A DNA stretch of 64,000 nt from Microlunatus parietis (GTDB lineage Bacteria; Actinomycetota; Actinomycetes; Propionibacteriales; Propionibacteriaceae). The stretch spans positions 1,364,001-1,428,000 of the forward strand of contig NZ_JACCBU010000001.1 of NCBI RefSeq assembly GCF_013407955.1, given 5' to 3'. This document shows, one piece after another, positions 16,580-25,643 of the stretch (the first letter of the stretch is position 1; every line of letters starts with the position of its first letter). The translations under genes were made by a program, and so were the position numbers. The notes beneath the pieces are model-generated. The model ran no database searches. It was not told where the DNA came from and saw nothing but the letters and a program-made list of their open reading frames with translations.

Positions 16580-17920
16580 ATGGGTCCGTCCACGCGTAGA
16601 TCTGCGACGCCGGCGTCGAGCGCGACGAGTTCAGGCCGCCGCCGCGGCCGCTGGGCCAACCCGTTCACGGATCCGGAGCCCGGGCCGCCGCTGACGCCGC
16701 GCCGGTTGCTGGCCGGGTTCCTGATCAGCCTGCCGGCAATCCTGATCGGGCTGTACGTCGGCTCGACCACGTTCCGTGGCGGCACCCTGTTCCCGTGGGA
16801 TCCGGTGATGGTGGATCTCGAGGTCTACCGGCTGGCCGGGCGCACCGTGCTCGAGGGCGGTGATCCCTATCACCTGCCCGGATCGCTGCCGTTCCTCTAT
16901 CCGCCGATCGCCGCCCTGCTCGCGGTGCCGCTGGCGTTGCTGCCGCTGGCCCTGGTCGAGGTGGTCTGGACGATCGGCGGCGTGCTCGCGGTGCTGGCCG
17001 TGCTGCATCGCTTCGGCCTGTCGGGGGCTCGGTTGTCGCTGGTCGGCGCGGCGACGATCTTCGTCACCGAGCCGGTGAACCAGACCCTGAGTTTCGGCCA
17101 GGTGGGCATCTTCCTGGTGGCGCTGGTCGTGCTCGACCTGGTGCCCGGACCGCGGATCCTGCCGGGCCGCCGGCTGCTGCCGCCCGGTGTACTGACCGGG
17201 CTGGCCGCCGCCGTCAAACTCACCCCGGCGATCTTCTGGCTGATGCTGCTCGGGGCCGGGCGGCGGGGGTTGGATCCGGAGCGCCGGGCCGGCCTGGTCA
17301 GCATCGCCTCCGCGGCGGCGCTCACGCTGGCCGCCGCGGCGATTGTGCCCGCGACCTCGCTGGGCTTCTGGGGCCGGCTGGCCCGCGGCGATACCGGGCT
17401 CGGCAACAGCTTCGTGTACTTCACCAATCAGTCCGTGATGGCCGACGCGGTCCGGGTGCTCGGCATCGGCCGCGGCAGTCAACTGTTGGCGCTGGCCGCC
17501 TGCGCCGTGGTGGCGCTGCTCGGGGCGTGGGTCGGGCTGCTCTGGCACCGGCGCGGGATGACCGGGTTCGCGGTGTCGCTGTGCGGACTCGCCGGCCTGC
17601 TCGCCTCGCCGGTCTCGTGGAGCCACCACTTCGTGTGGGTGGTGCCGATCGCGCTCTGCCTGGCCGGGCCGCTGCTGCCTCGGCAGGTCGGCCGGGTGCG
17701 CGGCCTGCCGCTGTGGTTCCAGGTCCTCGGTTGGGTCTTCGTCGGCTGGGTCGTCATCGCTCCGTACAAGCAACTGCCGGGTGGCGCCGACGTCGAACTC
17801 ACCTGGTCGCCGGTGCAGAACCTGATCGCCTCGACCACCGCACTGCTCGGTCTGGTGATCTTGATCACGGCCGCGTTCCTGATCTTGCGCCCGGGCGAAC
17901 GGCGACCGTCAGCCGGGTGA
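16580..17920 (+). CDS. GT87-type membrane glycosyltransferase (DUF2029, polyprenyl-phosphomannose user)
   Basis: This 446-residue polytopic protein has about ten hydrophobic segments and hallmarks of GT87: D-L-x-V-Y with GGDPYH after the first segment, LPFLYPPIAAL, NQTLSFGQV and AAVKLTPAIF. GT87 enzymes in actinobacteria transfer mannose from polyprenyl-phosphate outside the membrane, as PimE does. The acceptor here is unknown. It lies 43 nt before an LtaS-like gene, which hints at a joint role in a membrane glycolipid or lipoglycan. A basic N-terminal 40 residues precede the first helix. Confidence 0.85.
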   Translation: MGPSTRRSATPASSATSSGRRRGRWANPFTDPEPGPPLTPRRLLAGFLISLPAILIGLYVGSTTFRGGTLFPWDPVMVDLEVYRLAGRTVLEGGDPYHLPGSLPFLYPPIAALLAVPLALLPLALVEVVWTIGGVLAVLAVLHRFGLSGARLSLVGAATIFVTEPVNQTLSFGQVGIFLVALVVLDLVPGPRILPGRRLLPPGVLTGLAAAVKLTPAIFWLMLLGAGRRGLDPERRAGLVSIASAAALTLAAAAIVPATSLGFWGRLARGDTGLGNSFVYFTNQSVMADAVRVLGIGRGSQLLALAACAVVALLGAWVGLLWHRRGMTGFAVSLCGLAGLLASPVSWSHHFVWVVPIALCLAGPLLPRQVGRVRGLPLWFQVLGWVFVGWVVIAPYKQLPGGADVELTWSPVQNLIASTTALLGLVILITAAFLILRPGERRPSAG

Positions 17921-17963
17921 CCGCCGGGCGAACCGTTCGCGACCGGCAGGTATCGTACGAGCG

Positions 17964-19937
17964 ATGACCGCCGAGCCGACGAGCCTTTCGACTGCCGCCG
18001 ACGATCACCCGATCTCCTCCCGGATGTGGTTCCTCGATCGCCGTACCGCCTGGTATCTGGGGGCCTTGCTGATCCCCCTCGCCGGGTACGGAATCGTGCT
18101 CAAGATCATCCGGATCGCCGACCGCGGCGAACTGCCCGGACCGATCGCGCTGCTCGACCAGGTCAGCTCGGATCTCTTGTTCGGTACAGGTTTCGGGCTG
18201 GCCTGGATGGTGATCTTCGCCACCCTCGGACGGCTGCGGTTCGGCCGGCCGGTCGCCCTCGTCGGCCTGCACCTGTCCGCGATCATCGTCGCCGCGGTGA
18301 CCACGGCCTTCCACGTCTACTACCTGCGTACGGGCTCACCGCTGACCCTGACGCGGCTGACGTCGGCGGTCGACTCGGCCGGCGAGATCTCCGGCCTGGT
18401 CGCCGCCGAGCTGCAGCCGACGGTCGTGATCTTGCTCCTGTCCGCGATCGGGTACGCGGTCGCCGGCCCGGCCCTGATGCTGCGACTGCTCGCCCGCCGC
18501 ACCGGCACCGCGAACCCCGGCGGCGGGTCCCGGCGGCCGCCCGTGGCCGCGGCACTGCTCACCTTGGCGCTGCTGCTCGGCGCGGTCTACAGCGGGCCGT
18601 CCTCACCGAGCTACTTCTCCCGGGCGCCGGTGCTCGCGGTCGGGCTCAGCGGCCTGGAGGACCGAGCCGCGACCAGGCCGGCCGACCTGCCCGAACCGGA
18701 CATGATCAGCCCTCCGGTCGGCACCAAGCTGGTGGCGGGCGCGAAGACCGAGCAGCGCAACGTGGTGATCATCACGCTCGAGTCGCAGCGGGCGATCTCC
18801 ACCGCTCCGTACAGCGCGGATCCGTCGCTCACGCCGAACCTCGCCGCGCTGGCCGAGTCGAGCCTGGTCGCCGAGCAGGCGTATGCCGTGATGCCGCACA
18901 CGTCGAAGTCACTGACCGCGACGTACTGCGGAATCGAGCCGCCGTTCGACACCCGGAACAGCGAGTCCGGGCTCGACGAGCCGGAGGGCCGCGGCGTCGC
19001 CGGGCGCTGCCTGCCGGACCTGCTGTCCGAGCAGGGCTACCGGACCGGCTTCTTCCAGTCGGCGACCGAGACGTACGACCAACGCCGCGAAGTGATCACG
19101 AACCAGTTCGGCTTCGACGACTTCGCCGGCACCGAGGATCTGCCGACCGACGGCTTCTCCGAGGCCAACTACTTCGGCTACGAGGACGACGTGATGCTGG
19201 CGCCGAGCCGCGACTGGATCGAGCGCGATCCCAGCCGTCCGTTCCTGCTCGGTTACCTGACCGTCACCGCCCACCACGACTACGCGATGCCGGACGGATT
19301 CGAGACCGAGCAGCTTGCCGACGATCCCGAGCTGAACGGTTATCTGAACGGGCTGCGCTATCAGGATCGCTTTGTGGGCAAGGTGATCCAGCAGTTCAAG
19401 GATCTCGACCGCTACGACGACACGATCTTCGTGATCACCGGTGATCACGGCGAGGGCTTCGGCGAGCACAAGCTGCGCCAGCACGACAACACGATCTATC
19501 AGGAGGGCGTTCAGGTCCCGTTGATCGTGCACGACCCGCAGCGGTTCGCCGGCGGTGAACGGATCACCACCCCGGTGCAGCACCCGGCGATCCTGCCGAC
19601 CGTCACCGACCTGCTCGGCTACACGATCACCGGCGGCAAGTACCGGTCGGCGTCGCTGCTCAGCCGAACCGCCCGGCCGCCGGTCATGATCAGCTGCTTC
19701 GAGGAAGCCCGTTGTCTGGCCCGGATCGAGGGCTCGCTCAAGTACATCCACCACTACGGCTACCGGCCGGACGAGGTGTTCGACCTGGCCACGGACCCGG
19801 GCGAGACCAGGAACCTGGCCGAGACGATCCCCGCCGACGACCTGGCCCGGTATCGGGCCGAGGCCCTGCAGTGGCGGCGGCAGGTGGACCGGATGTACGA
19901 CGACTACCGCAACCCGCCCCCGCCGCAACCGCGCTGA
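17964..19937 (+). CDS. LtaS-like membrane sulfatase-fold phosphoglycerol transferase
   Basis: This 657-residue protein has an N-terminal membrane part (about five helices, residues 28-215) and an outside alkaline-phosphatase-fold domain. Metal/catalytic features: E in VIITLESQ (about 272), Thr near 313 in MPHTSKS, and G-D-H-G-E near 492. A Thr in place of the Cys/Ser-x-P-x-R formylglycine motif marks the LTA-synthase branch rather than true sulfatases. Such enzymes move phosphoglycerol or similar groups onto glycolipids. It follows the GT87 gene. Product chemistry is inferred; phosphoethanolamine transfer is an alternative. Confidence 0.82.
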   Translation: MTAEPTSLSTAADDHPISSRMWFLDRRTAWYLGALLIPLAGYGIVLKIIRIADRGELPGPIALLDQVSSDLLFGTGFGLAWMVIFATLGRLRFGRPVALVGLHLSAIIVAAVTTAFHVYYLRTGSPLTLTRLTSAVDSAGEISGLVAAELQPTVVILLLSAIGYAVAGPALMLRLLARRTGTANPGGGSRRPPVAAALLTLALLLGAVYSGPSSPSYFSRAPVLAVGLSGLEDRAATRPADLPEPDMISPPVGTKLVAGAKTEQRNVVIITLESQRAISTAPYSADPSLTPNLAALAESSLVAEQAYAVMPHTSKSLTATYCGIEPPFDTRNSESGLDEPEGRGVAGRCLPDLLSEQGYRTGFFQSATETYDQRREVITNQFGFDDFAGTEDLPTDGFSEANYFGYEDDVMLAPSRDWIERDPSRPFLLGYLTVTAHHDYAMPDGFETEQLADDPELNGYLNGLRYQDRFVGKVIQQFKDLDRYDDTIFVITGDHGEGFGEHKLRQHDNTIYQEGVQVPLIVHDPQRFAGGERITTPVQHPAILPTVTDLLGYTITGGKYRSASLLSRTARPPVMISCFEEARCLARIEGSLKYIHHYGYRPDEVFDLATDPGETRNLAETIPADDLARYRAEALQWRRQVDRMYDDYRNPPPPQPR

Positions 19938-19948
19938 TCACCACGCCC

Positions 19949-19967
19949 CCTGAGCCTGTCGAAGGGG
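19949..19967. repeat. Copy of dispersed repeat CCTGAGCCTGTCGAAGG
   Basis: This perfect copy lies between the LtaS-like and NCS1 genes, 12 nt after a stop codon. It is the intergenic form; other copies in the window are inside coding termini (2065, 28151-28207, 32085, 41111). Confidence 0.75.
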
Positions 19968-20001
19968 AGCCGATCGGGTCCGCTCATGTCATGATCATGG
20001 G

Positions 20002-21492
20002 ATGACGGAATCCGCACCATCAGATTCGGGTGGCCCGGCGGCTCCGGGCGGCCGGGCGGCTCGGGCCTTCGGTGGGATCGAGACCAACGCCCTGAACCCG
20101 ATCGCCGAGGCCGAGCGGACCGGGCGTCCGCGCGGACTGTTCTGGCCGTGGTTCGGCGCGAACGTGTCCGTGTTCGGGATCAGCTACGGCGCGTTCGTGC
20201 TCGGCTTCGGCATCTCGGCCGGTCAGGCGATCGCCATCGGTGTGATCGGCATCGTCGTCTCGTTCGCCCTCTGCGGCTTCGTCTCGCTGGCCGGCAAGCG
20301 AGGGTCGGCGCCGACGATGGTGCTGACCCGGGCCGCGTTCGGGGTCCGGGGCAGCCGATTGCCCGCCGTGATCTCCTGGCTGCTCACCGTCGGCTGGGAG
20401 ACCGCACTGACCTCGCTCGCCGTCCTCACCACCTCGACGGTGTTCACCGCACTCGGCTGGCACGGCGGCACGGCGACCAAGATCGTCGCGTTGATCCTGG
20501 TGGCGGCGTTGATCTTCGTCAGCGGCGTGTTCGGCTTCACGATGATCATGCGGCTCCAGGTCGTGATCACGGTCGTCACCGGCGTGCTGACCGTGGTCTA
20601 TGCCGTCCTGGTGCTGAACCACGTCGATCTCGCCGCCGTCGGCTCGCTGCCGCCGGGCGCAGTACCGCAGGTGATCGGCGGGCTGGTCTTCATGATGACC
20701 GGCTTCGGGCTCGGCTGGGTCAACCTGGCCGCGGACTACTCCCGCTATCTGCCCCGCTCCGTGAACAGCGCCGCGGTGGTCGGCTGGACGACCTTCGGCG
20801 CGGCCCTGGCGCCGGTGCTGCTGTTGATCTTCGGCGTGCTGCTGGCCGGTTCGTCGCCCGCGCTCAGCGAGGGGATCGCCAGCGACCCGATCGGCGCGCT
20901 GACCACGCTGCTGCCGACCTGGTTCCTGATCCCGTTCGCGATCGTCGCCGTGCTGGGCCTGGTCGGCGGCGCGGTACTGGACATCTACTCCTCCGGCCTG
21001 GCCCTGCTCGGCGCCGGATTGAAGGCGCCGCGCTGGGTCGCCGCCGGCATCGACGGCATCCTGATGATCATCGGGTCGATCTACATCGTCTTCGTCGCCA
21101 GCGACTTCCTCGGCCCGTTCCAGGGCTTCCTGATCACGCTCGGCGTACCGGTGGCGGCCTGGTGCGGGATCATGCTCGCCGACATCGCCCTGCGCCGTAC
21201 CGACTACGCCGAGGCCGACCTGTACCGGATCGACGGCCGCTACGGCGACGTCCGGCCGGTCCCGATCATCCTGATCCTCGCCGGTACGGTGCTCGGCTGG
21301 GGTCTGGTCACCAATGCCGCGGCTCCCTGGCTCGGCTGGCAGGGCTATCTGCTCGGCCCGATCGGCGGCCGCGAGGGAGACTGGGCCGGCGCCAACCTCG
21401 GCGTCGCCGCCGCCTTGATCATCGGCTTCGTCGGCTACCTGCTCCTCGCTCGCCGTACCGTCCGGAGCCAGGAGATTCCGGCCAAGGGCTAG
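20002..21492 (+). CDS. NCS1-family purine/cytosine permease
   Basis: This 496-residue transporter has 12 predicted helices. The N-terminal signature FWPWFGANVSVFGISYGAF and the GKRGSAPTMVLTRAAFG loop are typical of the nucleobase:cation symporter-1 family. It probably imports a nucleobase, hydantoin or related heterocycle; no catabolic genes adjoin it, so the substrate is open. A TGATCATGGG stretch lies just before the ATG, which has no strong ribosome site. Its TAG stop shares CTAG with the stop of the convergent GNAT gene. Confidence 0.9.
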   Translation: MTESAPSDSGGPAAPGGRAARAFGGIETNALNPIAEAERTGRPRGLFWPWFGANVSVFGISYGAFVLGFGISAGQAIAIGVIGIVVSFALCGFVSLAGKRGSAPTMVLTRAAFGVRGSRLPAVISWLLTVGWETALTSLAVLTTSTVFTALGWHGGTATKIVALILVAALIFVSGVFGFTMIMRLQVVITVVTGVLTVVYAVLVLNHVDLAAVGSLPPGAVPQVIGGLVFMMTGFGLGWVNLAADYSRYLPRSVNSAAVVGWTTFGAALAPVLLLIFGVLLAGSSPALSEGIASDPIGALTTLLPTWFLIPFAIVAVLGLVGGAVLDIYSSGLALLGAGLKAPRWVAAGIDGILMIIGSIYIVFVASDFLGPFQGFLITLGVPVAAWCGIMLADIALRRTDYAEADLYRIDGRYGDVRPVPIILILAGTVLGWGLVTNAAAPWLGWQGYLLGPIGGREGDWAGANLGVAAALIIGFVGYLLLARRTVRSQEIPAKG

Positions 21493-21989
21493 CTGGAGCT
21501 CCCTGGTTCCGGGTGCCCCGGCACGGACCGGACCGGGCGCATCAGGGTGACCGACTCGCCCGTCGAGGCACCGCCCTCGTCACGGAATCCGAGCGACCGG
21601 TAGTAGCTGATCGCGCCGGTGTTCCGCCGCCGGATCACCGCGCGGAGGCTCCGCAGCCCGGCCCGCTCGGCGATCGCCACCGTGGCCTCGGCAAGCCGGC
21701 GGCCCACGCCGCTGCCCCGGCTCGCGGCGCTGACGAAGGTGGCGATGTCAGCGGTGCCCGCCGGGAGCTCCCGATGGAAACGCTCCAGCGCCTGGAACCC
21801 GAGGAATCGCCCATCCTCGCCGGCCGCGGCGACACAACTGATGCAGTGCGAGCCCGTGATGAACCACTCCGCGAACTCCGAACCGGAGAGCGGCGCATCG
21901 ATCGCCGTCTTGTCCCCCTCCGCAATCACAGCGTTCAAGACGGCGGACAACGGCTCCGCGTCGTCGAGCTTCGCCGGACGGATGATCAT
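21489..21989 (-). CDS. GNAT-family N-acetyltransferase
   Basis: This 166-residue protein shows the GNAT fold. The acetyl-CoA loop S-R-G-S-G-V-G-R-R-L is near residue 93, followed by NTGAISYYRSLGF, the common C-terminal signature with the Tyr general acid. The substrate is unknown. The gene is convergent with the NCS1 permease and the two stop codons overlap in CTAG (21489-21492). Confidence 0.85.
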   Translation of the reverse strand: MIIRPAKLDDAEPLSAVLNAVIAEGDKTAIDAPLSGSEFAEWFITGSHCISCVAAAGEDGRFLGFQALERFHRELPAGTADIATFVSAASRGSGVGRRLAEATVAIAERAGLRSLRAVIRRRNTGAISYYRSLGFRDEGGASTGESVTLMRPVRSVPGHPEPGSSS

Positions 21990-22026
21990 CTGCCCACCCT
22001 AGGCTCCGCGGTCAGGCTGTCGCCGG

Positions 22027-22085
22027 AACTCCACAACTCGACCGCTGGAGCTGGATACGACCTCCAGGTCACGACTCGTGGAGCT
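22027..22085. other. Imperfect long inverted repeat
   Basis: A 24-25-nt arm from 22027 to 22050 (CTCCACAACTCG then CTGGAG) mirrors 22062-22085 (CTCCAG then CTCGTGGAG) with about two thirds identity and an 11-nt loop. It lies between the GNAT start and the SDR remnant. It could be a terminator of the dead SDR gene or an end of a decayed insertion. Confidence 0.35.
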
Positions 22086-22189
22086 TTGACGACACCTGCG
22101 CCGACCGGGGAGCGTCGCCAAGTCCGGTGGCGAGACGGAGGTGGTGAGCGCCGAACTCGCACGTCATGCCCCGGCTCCCCTGGGCGACA

Positions 22190-22408
22190 CGCACCGGAGA
22201 ATCGCCCCGAACGATTCGACGTCGGCGGTGTCCAGCCATAGGGCCACCGCCCGGGCCGCTCCAGCTCGACCACGACCCCGGCTGCCTCGTCGGCGTTGCC
22301 GCGATAGGTGATGATCACGTCGACTCCGTCGGCCGCCAGGGCCAGGGCCGTGGCCCGGCCGAGGCCGCGGTTGCCGCCGGTGATCAACGCGATCTTGCTG
22401 TCCGTCAC
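22190..22408 (-). pseudogene. Short-chain dehydrogenase remnant, frameshifted and truncated
   Basis: From GTG 22406-22408 the frame gives a clean SDR N-terminus: IALITGGNRGLGRATALALA, then DVIITYRGNADEA and VVELER. The frame is then lost. A neighbouring frame continues with AVALWLDTADVESFGAI, which is the next conserved SDR stretch, so one indel near 22250 explains the break. After about 20 more residues the similarity ends and no catalytic Ser-Tyr-Lys part remains. This is a degraded gene, not a small functional protein. Confidence 0.75.
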
Positions 22409-22499
22409 GCCGATTCCGCCGTTCGCCGCTGGCGGTCCCTCCGCCGGCTCATCCCAAGCTTCGGTACGGAAGCGAGATCCAGGGATCGCCGATCCCCGG

Positions 22500-23414
22500 C
22501 TAGACGGCCGACTCCGGCGGCTCCCGGTTCGGCTCCACCTCGGCCAGTTCCGGTACGGCAGCGGCCAGCACCTTGATCGTTTCGGGCGTCCAGGCCTGGG
22601 ACATTACCAGCCCGACGTGATCGATGCCGAGCTTCGCCTGATCACGGACCCGGCGGACGAACTCCTCGCTGGTCTCGGTCGGCCCGAGCCGCATCGCCAG
22701 CGTCTTCGTGATCTCCTGGTACGGCCGGCCGAGGTCGGCACAGTGCCGGGCCAGCACGGCGAGCTTGCGCCGCACCGTCGCTCCGCCGTCGGGGATGTCG
22801 AACAGGTTGCACGCGTCGGCGTACTTCGCCACCAGGCGCAGCGTCTTCTTCTCGCCGTCCCCGCCGATCAGGATCGGCGGATGGCCACTCAGCGGCAACG
22901 GTAGGCCGGTCGGGGCGCTCAGCCGATAGTGCTTGCCCTCGAACGGACGTTGATCACCGCGCCACATCCGCTGCGCGAGCTCGAGGGTCTCCTCCAGCCG
23001 TTCGAACCGCTCGGCGACGGGCCCCAACGGCAGGCCCATCCGGTCGGCCTCCTCGCCGTGGTAGCCGGCCCCGATGCCGAGCCAGGCCCGGCCACCGGTG
23101 AGCACGTCGAGGCTGGTCACGGCCTTGATCAACAGCGCCGGCGGCCGGAAGGTGACGGCGGTGACCATCGCTCCGAGCCGGACCCGTTCGGTCCGGGCGG
23201 CCAGGAACCCGAGTGTCGTGTACGCCTCCAGCATGTCCGTCGCGTCAGCGGAGACCGTCGGATCGGCTTGCAGCAGGTGATCCGGAACCCACAGGGTGTC
23301 GAGGCCCGCGAGGTCGGCCGCCTCGGCGACCTTGATCAAGTTGTCCCGCAGGCCGGTCGGTCCCTCCGGCCAGGTCTGGTTCGTCACGCTGATGCTGATC
23401 TTGACCCCACTCAT
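22500..23414 (-). CDS. LLM-class F420-dependent oxidoreductase (luciferase-like)
   Basis: This 304-residue TIM-barrel flavin/F420 enzyme has family features: DTLWVPDHL near the N-terminus, LGAMVTAVTFRPPALLIK, and R-A-W-L-G-I-G-A-G-Y. These match the F420-dependent branch of the bacterial luciferase family. The substrate is unknown. The ATG has GAGGAGC upstream. It is divergent from a TetR gene with two small palindromes between them. Confidence 0.88.
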   Translation of the reverse strand: MSGVKISISVTNQTWPEGPTGLRDNLIKVAEAADLAGLDTLWVPDHLLQADPTVSADATDMLEAYTTLGFLAARTERVRLGAMVTAVTFRPPALLIKAVTSLDVLTGGRAWLGIGAGYHGEEADRMGLPLGPVAERFERLEETLELAQRMWRGDQRPFEGKHYRLSAPTGLPLPLSGHPPILIGGDGEKKTLRLVAKYADACNLFDIPDGGATVRRKLAVLARHCADLGRPYQEITKTLAMRLGPTETSEEFVRRVRDQAKLGIDHVGLVMSQAWTPETIKVLAAAVPELAEVEPNREPPESAV

Positions 23415-23455
23415 CGTTCTCGCTCCTCGGGCTCGTCACTCTCGTACGGTAATTC

Positions 23456-23487
23456 TAGAGTAGCTCTAATTTTGGTGTTACGCCAAA
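23456..23487. promoter_or_regulatory. Two palindromes, candidate TetR operators
   Basis: TAGAG-TAG-CTCTA (23456-23468) and TTTGGTG-TTA-CGCCAAA (23471-23487, one mismatch) lie in the 93-bp gap between the LLM oxidoreductase and the TetR gene. Dyads of this size in a divergent gap are typical of TetR sites and could control both directions. Confidence 0.5.
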
Positions 23488-23507
23488 CTTGATGCTAGAT
23501 TTCTGTC

Positions 23508-24158
23508 GTGGGACTTCGCGAGCAGAAGAAGGAACAGACCCGGACCCGGCTGATCGAGACCGCCTGGCGGCTGGCCAGCGATCGTGGTTTCGACCAGGTC
23601 ACCGTGGCCGAGATCGCGCGGGCCGCCGAGGTGTCCGAGGCGACGCTGTTCAATTACTTCCGGACCAAGGAGGATCTGTTCTACGCACCGCTGGAGTCGT
23701 TCGGTGATCAACTGATCGAGGCGGTACGCGAGCGGCCCGCCGGCACCACTCCGCTCGCCGCGGCCCGCGACTTCCTGTTGCAGAGCAAGGGTCTGCTGGC
23801 CCAGCCGGAGGGCAACGCGGCCGAGGCCCGGTCCCAACTGGAGACCACGCTGCGAGTGATCAACGAGAGCCCCACTCTGCTGGCCCGGGAACAACGCGCG
23901 TTTGCGCGGTACACGGAGGACCTGGCGGGATTGCTCAACGAGGAGGACGGCGGCGCCGATCCCTTCACGGCCACGGTGATCGCCCAGGCCGTGGTCGGGG
24001 TGCACCGCAGCCTGGTCGGTTACGTCCGGCAGCGCGTGCTCGGCGGCGCGTCGTTGCGCCGGGTGGCCGGCGAGGTGCGCGACAACGGCGCCCGGTCGTT
24101 CGACCTGCTCGAGAACGGCCTGGGCGGGTATGGGGTGCGGGACGCCGCGGACTCTTGA
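23508..24158 (+). CDS. TetR-family transcriptional regulator
   Basis: This 216-residue protein has a standard TetR N-terminal HTH: IARAAEVSEATLFNYFRTKEDLF near 40-62. The C-terminal ligand domain is not assignable. GTG 23508 is the only reasonable start. It is divergent from the LLM oxidoreductase, its likely target. Its TGA (24156-24158) abuts the stop of the convergent sulfatase gene with no gap. Confidence 0.9.
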   Translation: MGLREQKKEQTRTRLIETAWRLASDRGFDQVTVAEIARAAEVSEATLFNYFRTKEDLFYAPLESFGDQLIEAVRERPAGTTPLAAARDFLLQSKGLLAQPEGNAAEARSQLETTLRVINESPTLLAREQRAFARYTEDLAGLLNEEDGGADPFTATVIAQAVVGVHRSLVGYVRQRVLGGASLRRVAGEVRDNGARSFDLLENGLGGYGVRDAADS

Positions 24159-25643
24159 TCAGGTCGGTTCGGCCGCGCGAGCCCAGTTGTGTGGCGCCCG
24201 CAGCGGCCGGTAGCGGCCGGTGGGCAGGTCGTCGGCCACCTCGAGCCGCCAGCGCAGCAGTTCGGTGATCAACTCCGCCCGCCGGACCGCACAGTCCGGG
24301 TAGTCCCAGAGATCGTCGAGCTCGGCCGGATCACGATCCAGCCGATACAGCTCGCCGCGCCCGTCGGAGTGGAAGATGATCTTCCAATTCCCCCGGCGCA
24401 GCATCGCCGAGGTTCCGCTCTGGGTGACGGTGTTGAGGCCGTCGTAGGTCGTACCGGCATAGTCGAAGTGGAGTTCCGGCCGGGCGTCCGCCGGGTAGAA
24501 CAGGCCGCCGTAGCCGCCCTCGGCGTAGATGCTGGCAAACACGTCGCCCGGATCATCACCACCGGTCAACAACGGCCAGAAACTCCGCCCCTGCACCCCG
24601 GCCGGGATCTCCGCCCCGATCGCCTCCGCCAGCGTCGGCAACACATCCACCAGACTCACCAGATGATCATCATCCACCCCGGCCCGGACGCCCGGACCCG
24701 CCACGAAGAACGGAATCCGCACCAACGCCTCCGACAGGCCGGCACCCTTGCGCTGCAACCCGTACTCCCCCACGAAGTCACCATGATCAGCCACGAACAG
24801 ATACAGCGTCCGCCCCGGCGACCGCTCCTCCACCGACGTGACGAGCCGCCGCACCTGATCATCGATCAACCGCAACATCCCGCAATAGGACGCCCGATAC
24901 CGCCGCCACAGGTCGTCATAATCGGGTCGCTTCTCCTCCACCAACTCCCGCAACCACTGATACGGACCGCCCTTCGCCAACGCCGCCTCCGGCCCCGCCA
25001 CCCGCTCCGGCACCAACTCCGGCTCGAACAACGAGAAATACGGCTCCGGCACCTGATACGGATTGTGCGGCTCCGGGAACGACACCCAACTCAACCACGG
25101 CCGACCATGATCACCACCGTCAGCGGCCACCTGCGCCAACGCGTCGTCGACGATCCGCACCGGATACTGCACCGCCACCGGGAACGGCGTCGGCTCCAAC
25201 GCCGGACCCTGATCGATCGACACCAGCCACTCGGTGAACGCCCGCTCCTGATCGGTCCGGTCGGGCGCGTGCGTATGCCCGTACGGCCCGGCCCAGTGGT
25301 CGTAGTCCTCCGGCCCCCGATACACGTGCGGCTTCCCGGCGAACGCCGTCCGATAACCGGCCGCCCGGAACACGTCGAGCAAGTCCTCGCCCCGGAACTC
25401 CTTGCGATTGTTGGAGTTCTGCCGCACCCGGTGCGCCGACGGAAACCGCCCCGACAACAGACTGGTCCGGGCCGGGACACAAGCCGGCATCGGCGTATAC
25501 GCCCCGGTGAACGTCGTCCCGGACGCCGCCAACCCGTCACAGAACGGCATCGTGTCCAACCCGAACCCGGTCCCGGCGGTGAACCCGGCCCGCTGCTGAT
25601 CGGTCATGATGATCATGACATTGGGCCGCTCCGCGATCGTCAT
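24159..25643 (-). CDS. Type I sulfatase, cytoplasmic, cluster 2
   Basis: This 494-residue sulfatase has the formylglycine motif C-V-P-A-R with Cys at 55, the N-terminal metal pair in MTDQQ (14-18) and the second metal site ADHGD. No signal peptide is visible, so it would desulfate imported oligosaccharides inside the cell. Activation needs a formylglycine-generating enzyme, not seen here. It overlaps the GH51 stop by ATGA. Codon use is odd: about 24.6-25.6 kb is rich in G-ending codons (TTG, GTG, GCG, CGG), unlike neighbouring genes, which suggests a separate origin. Confidence 0.9.
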   Translation of the reverse strand: MTIAERPNVMIIMTDQQRAGFTAGTGFGLDTMPFCDGLAASGTTFTGAYTPMPACVPARTSLLSGRFPSAHRVRQNSNNRKEFRGEDLLDVFRAAGYRTAFAGKPHVYRGPEDYDHWAGPYGHTHAPDRTDQERAFTEWLVSIDQGPALEPTPFPVAVQYPVRIVDDALAQVAADGGDHGRPWLSWVSFPEPHNPYQVPEPYFSLFEPELVPERVAGPEAALAKGGPYQWLRELVEEKRPDYDDLWRRYRASYCGMLRLIDDQVRRLVTSVEERSPGRTLYLFVADHGDFVGEYGLQRKGAGLSEALVRIPFFVAGPGVRAGVDDDHLVSLVDVLPTLAEAIGAEIPAGVQGRSFWPLLTGGDDPGDVFASIYAEGGYGGLFYPADARPELHFDYAGTTYDGLNTVTQSGTSAMLRRGNWKIIFHSDGRGELYRLDRDPAELDDLWDYPDCAVRRAELITELLRWRLEVADDLPTGRYRPLRAPHNWARAAEPT

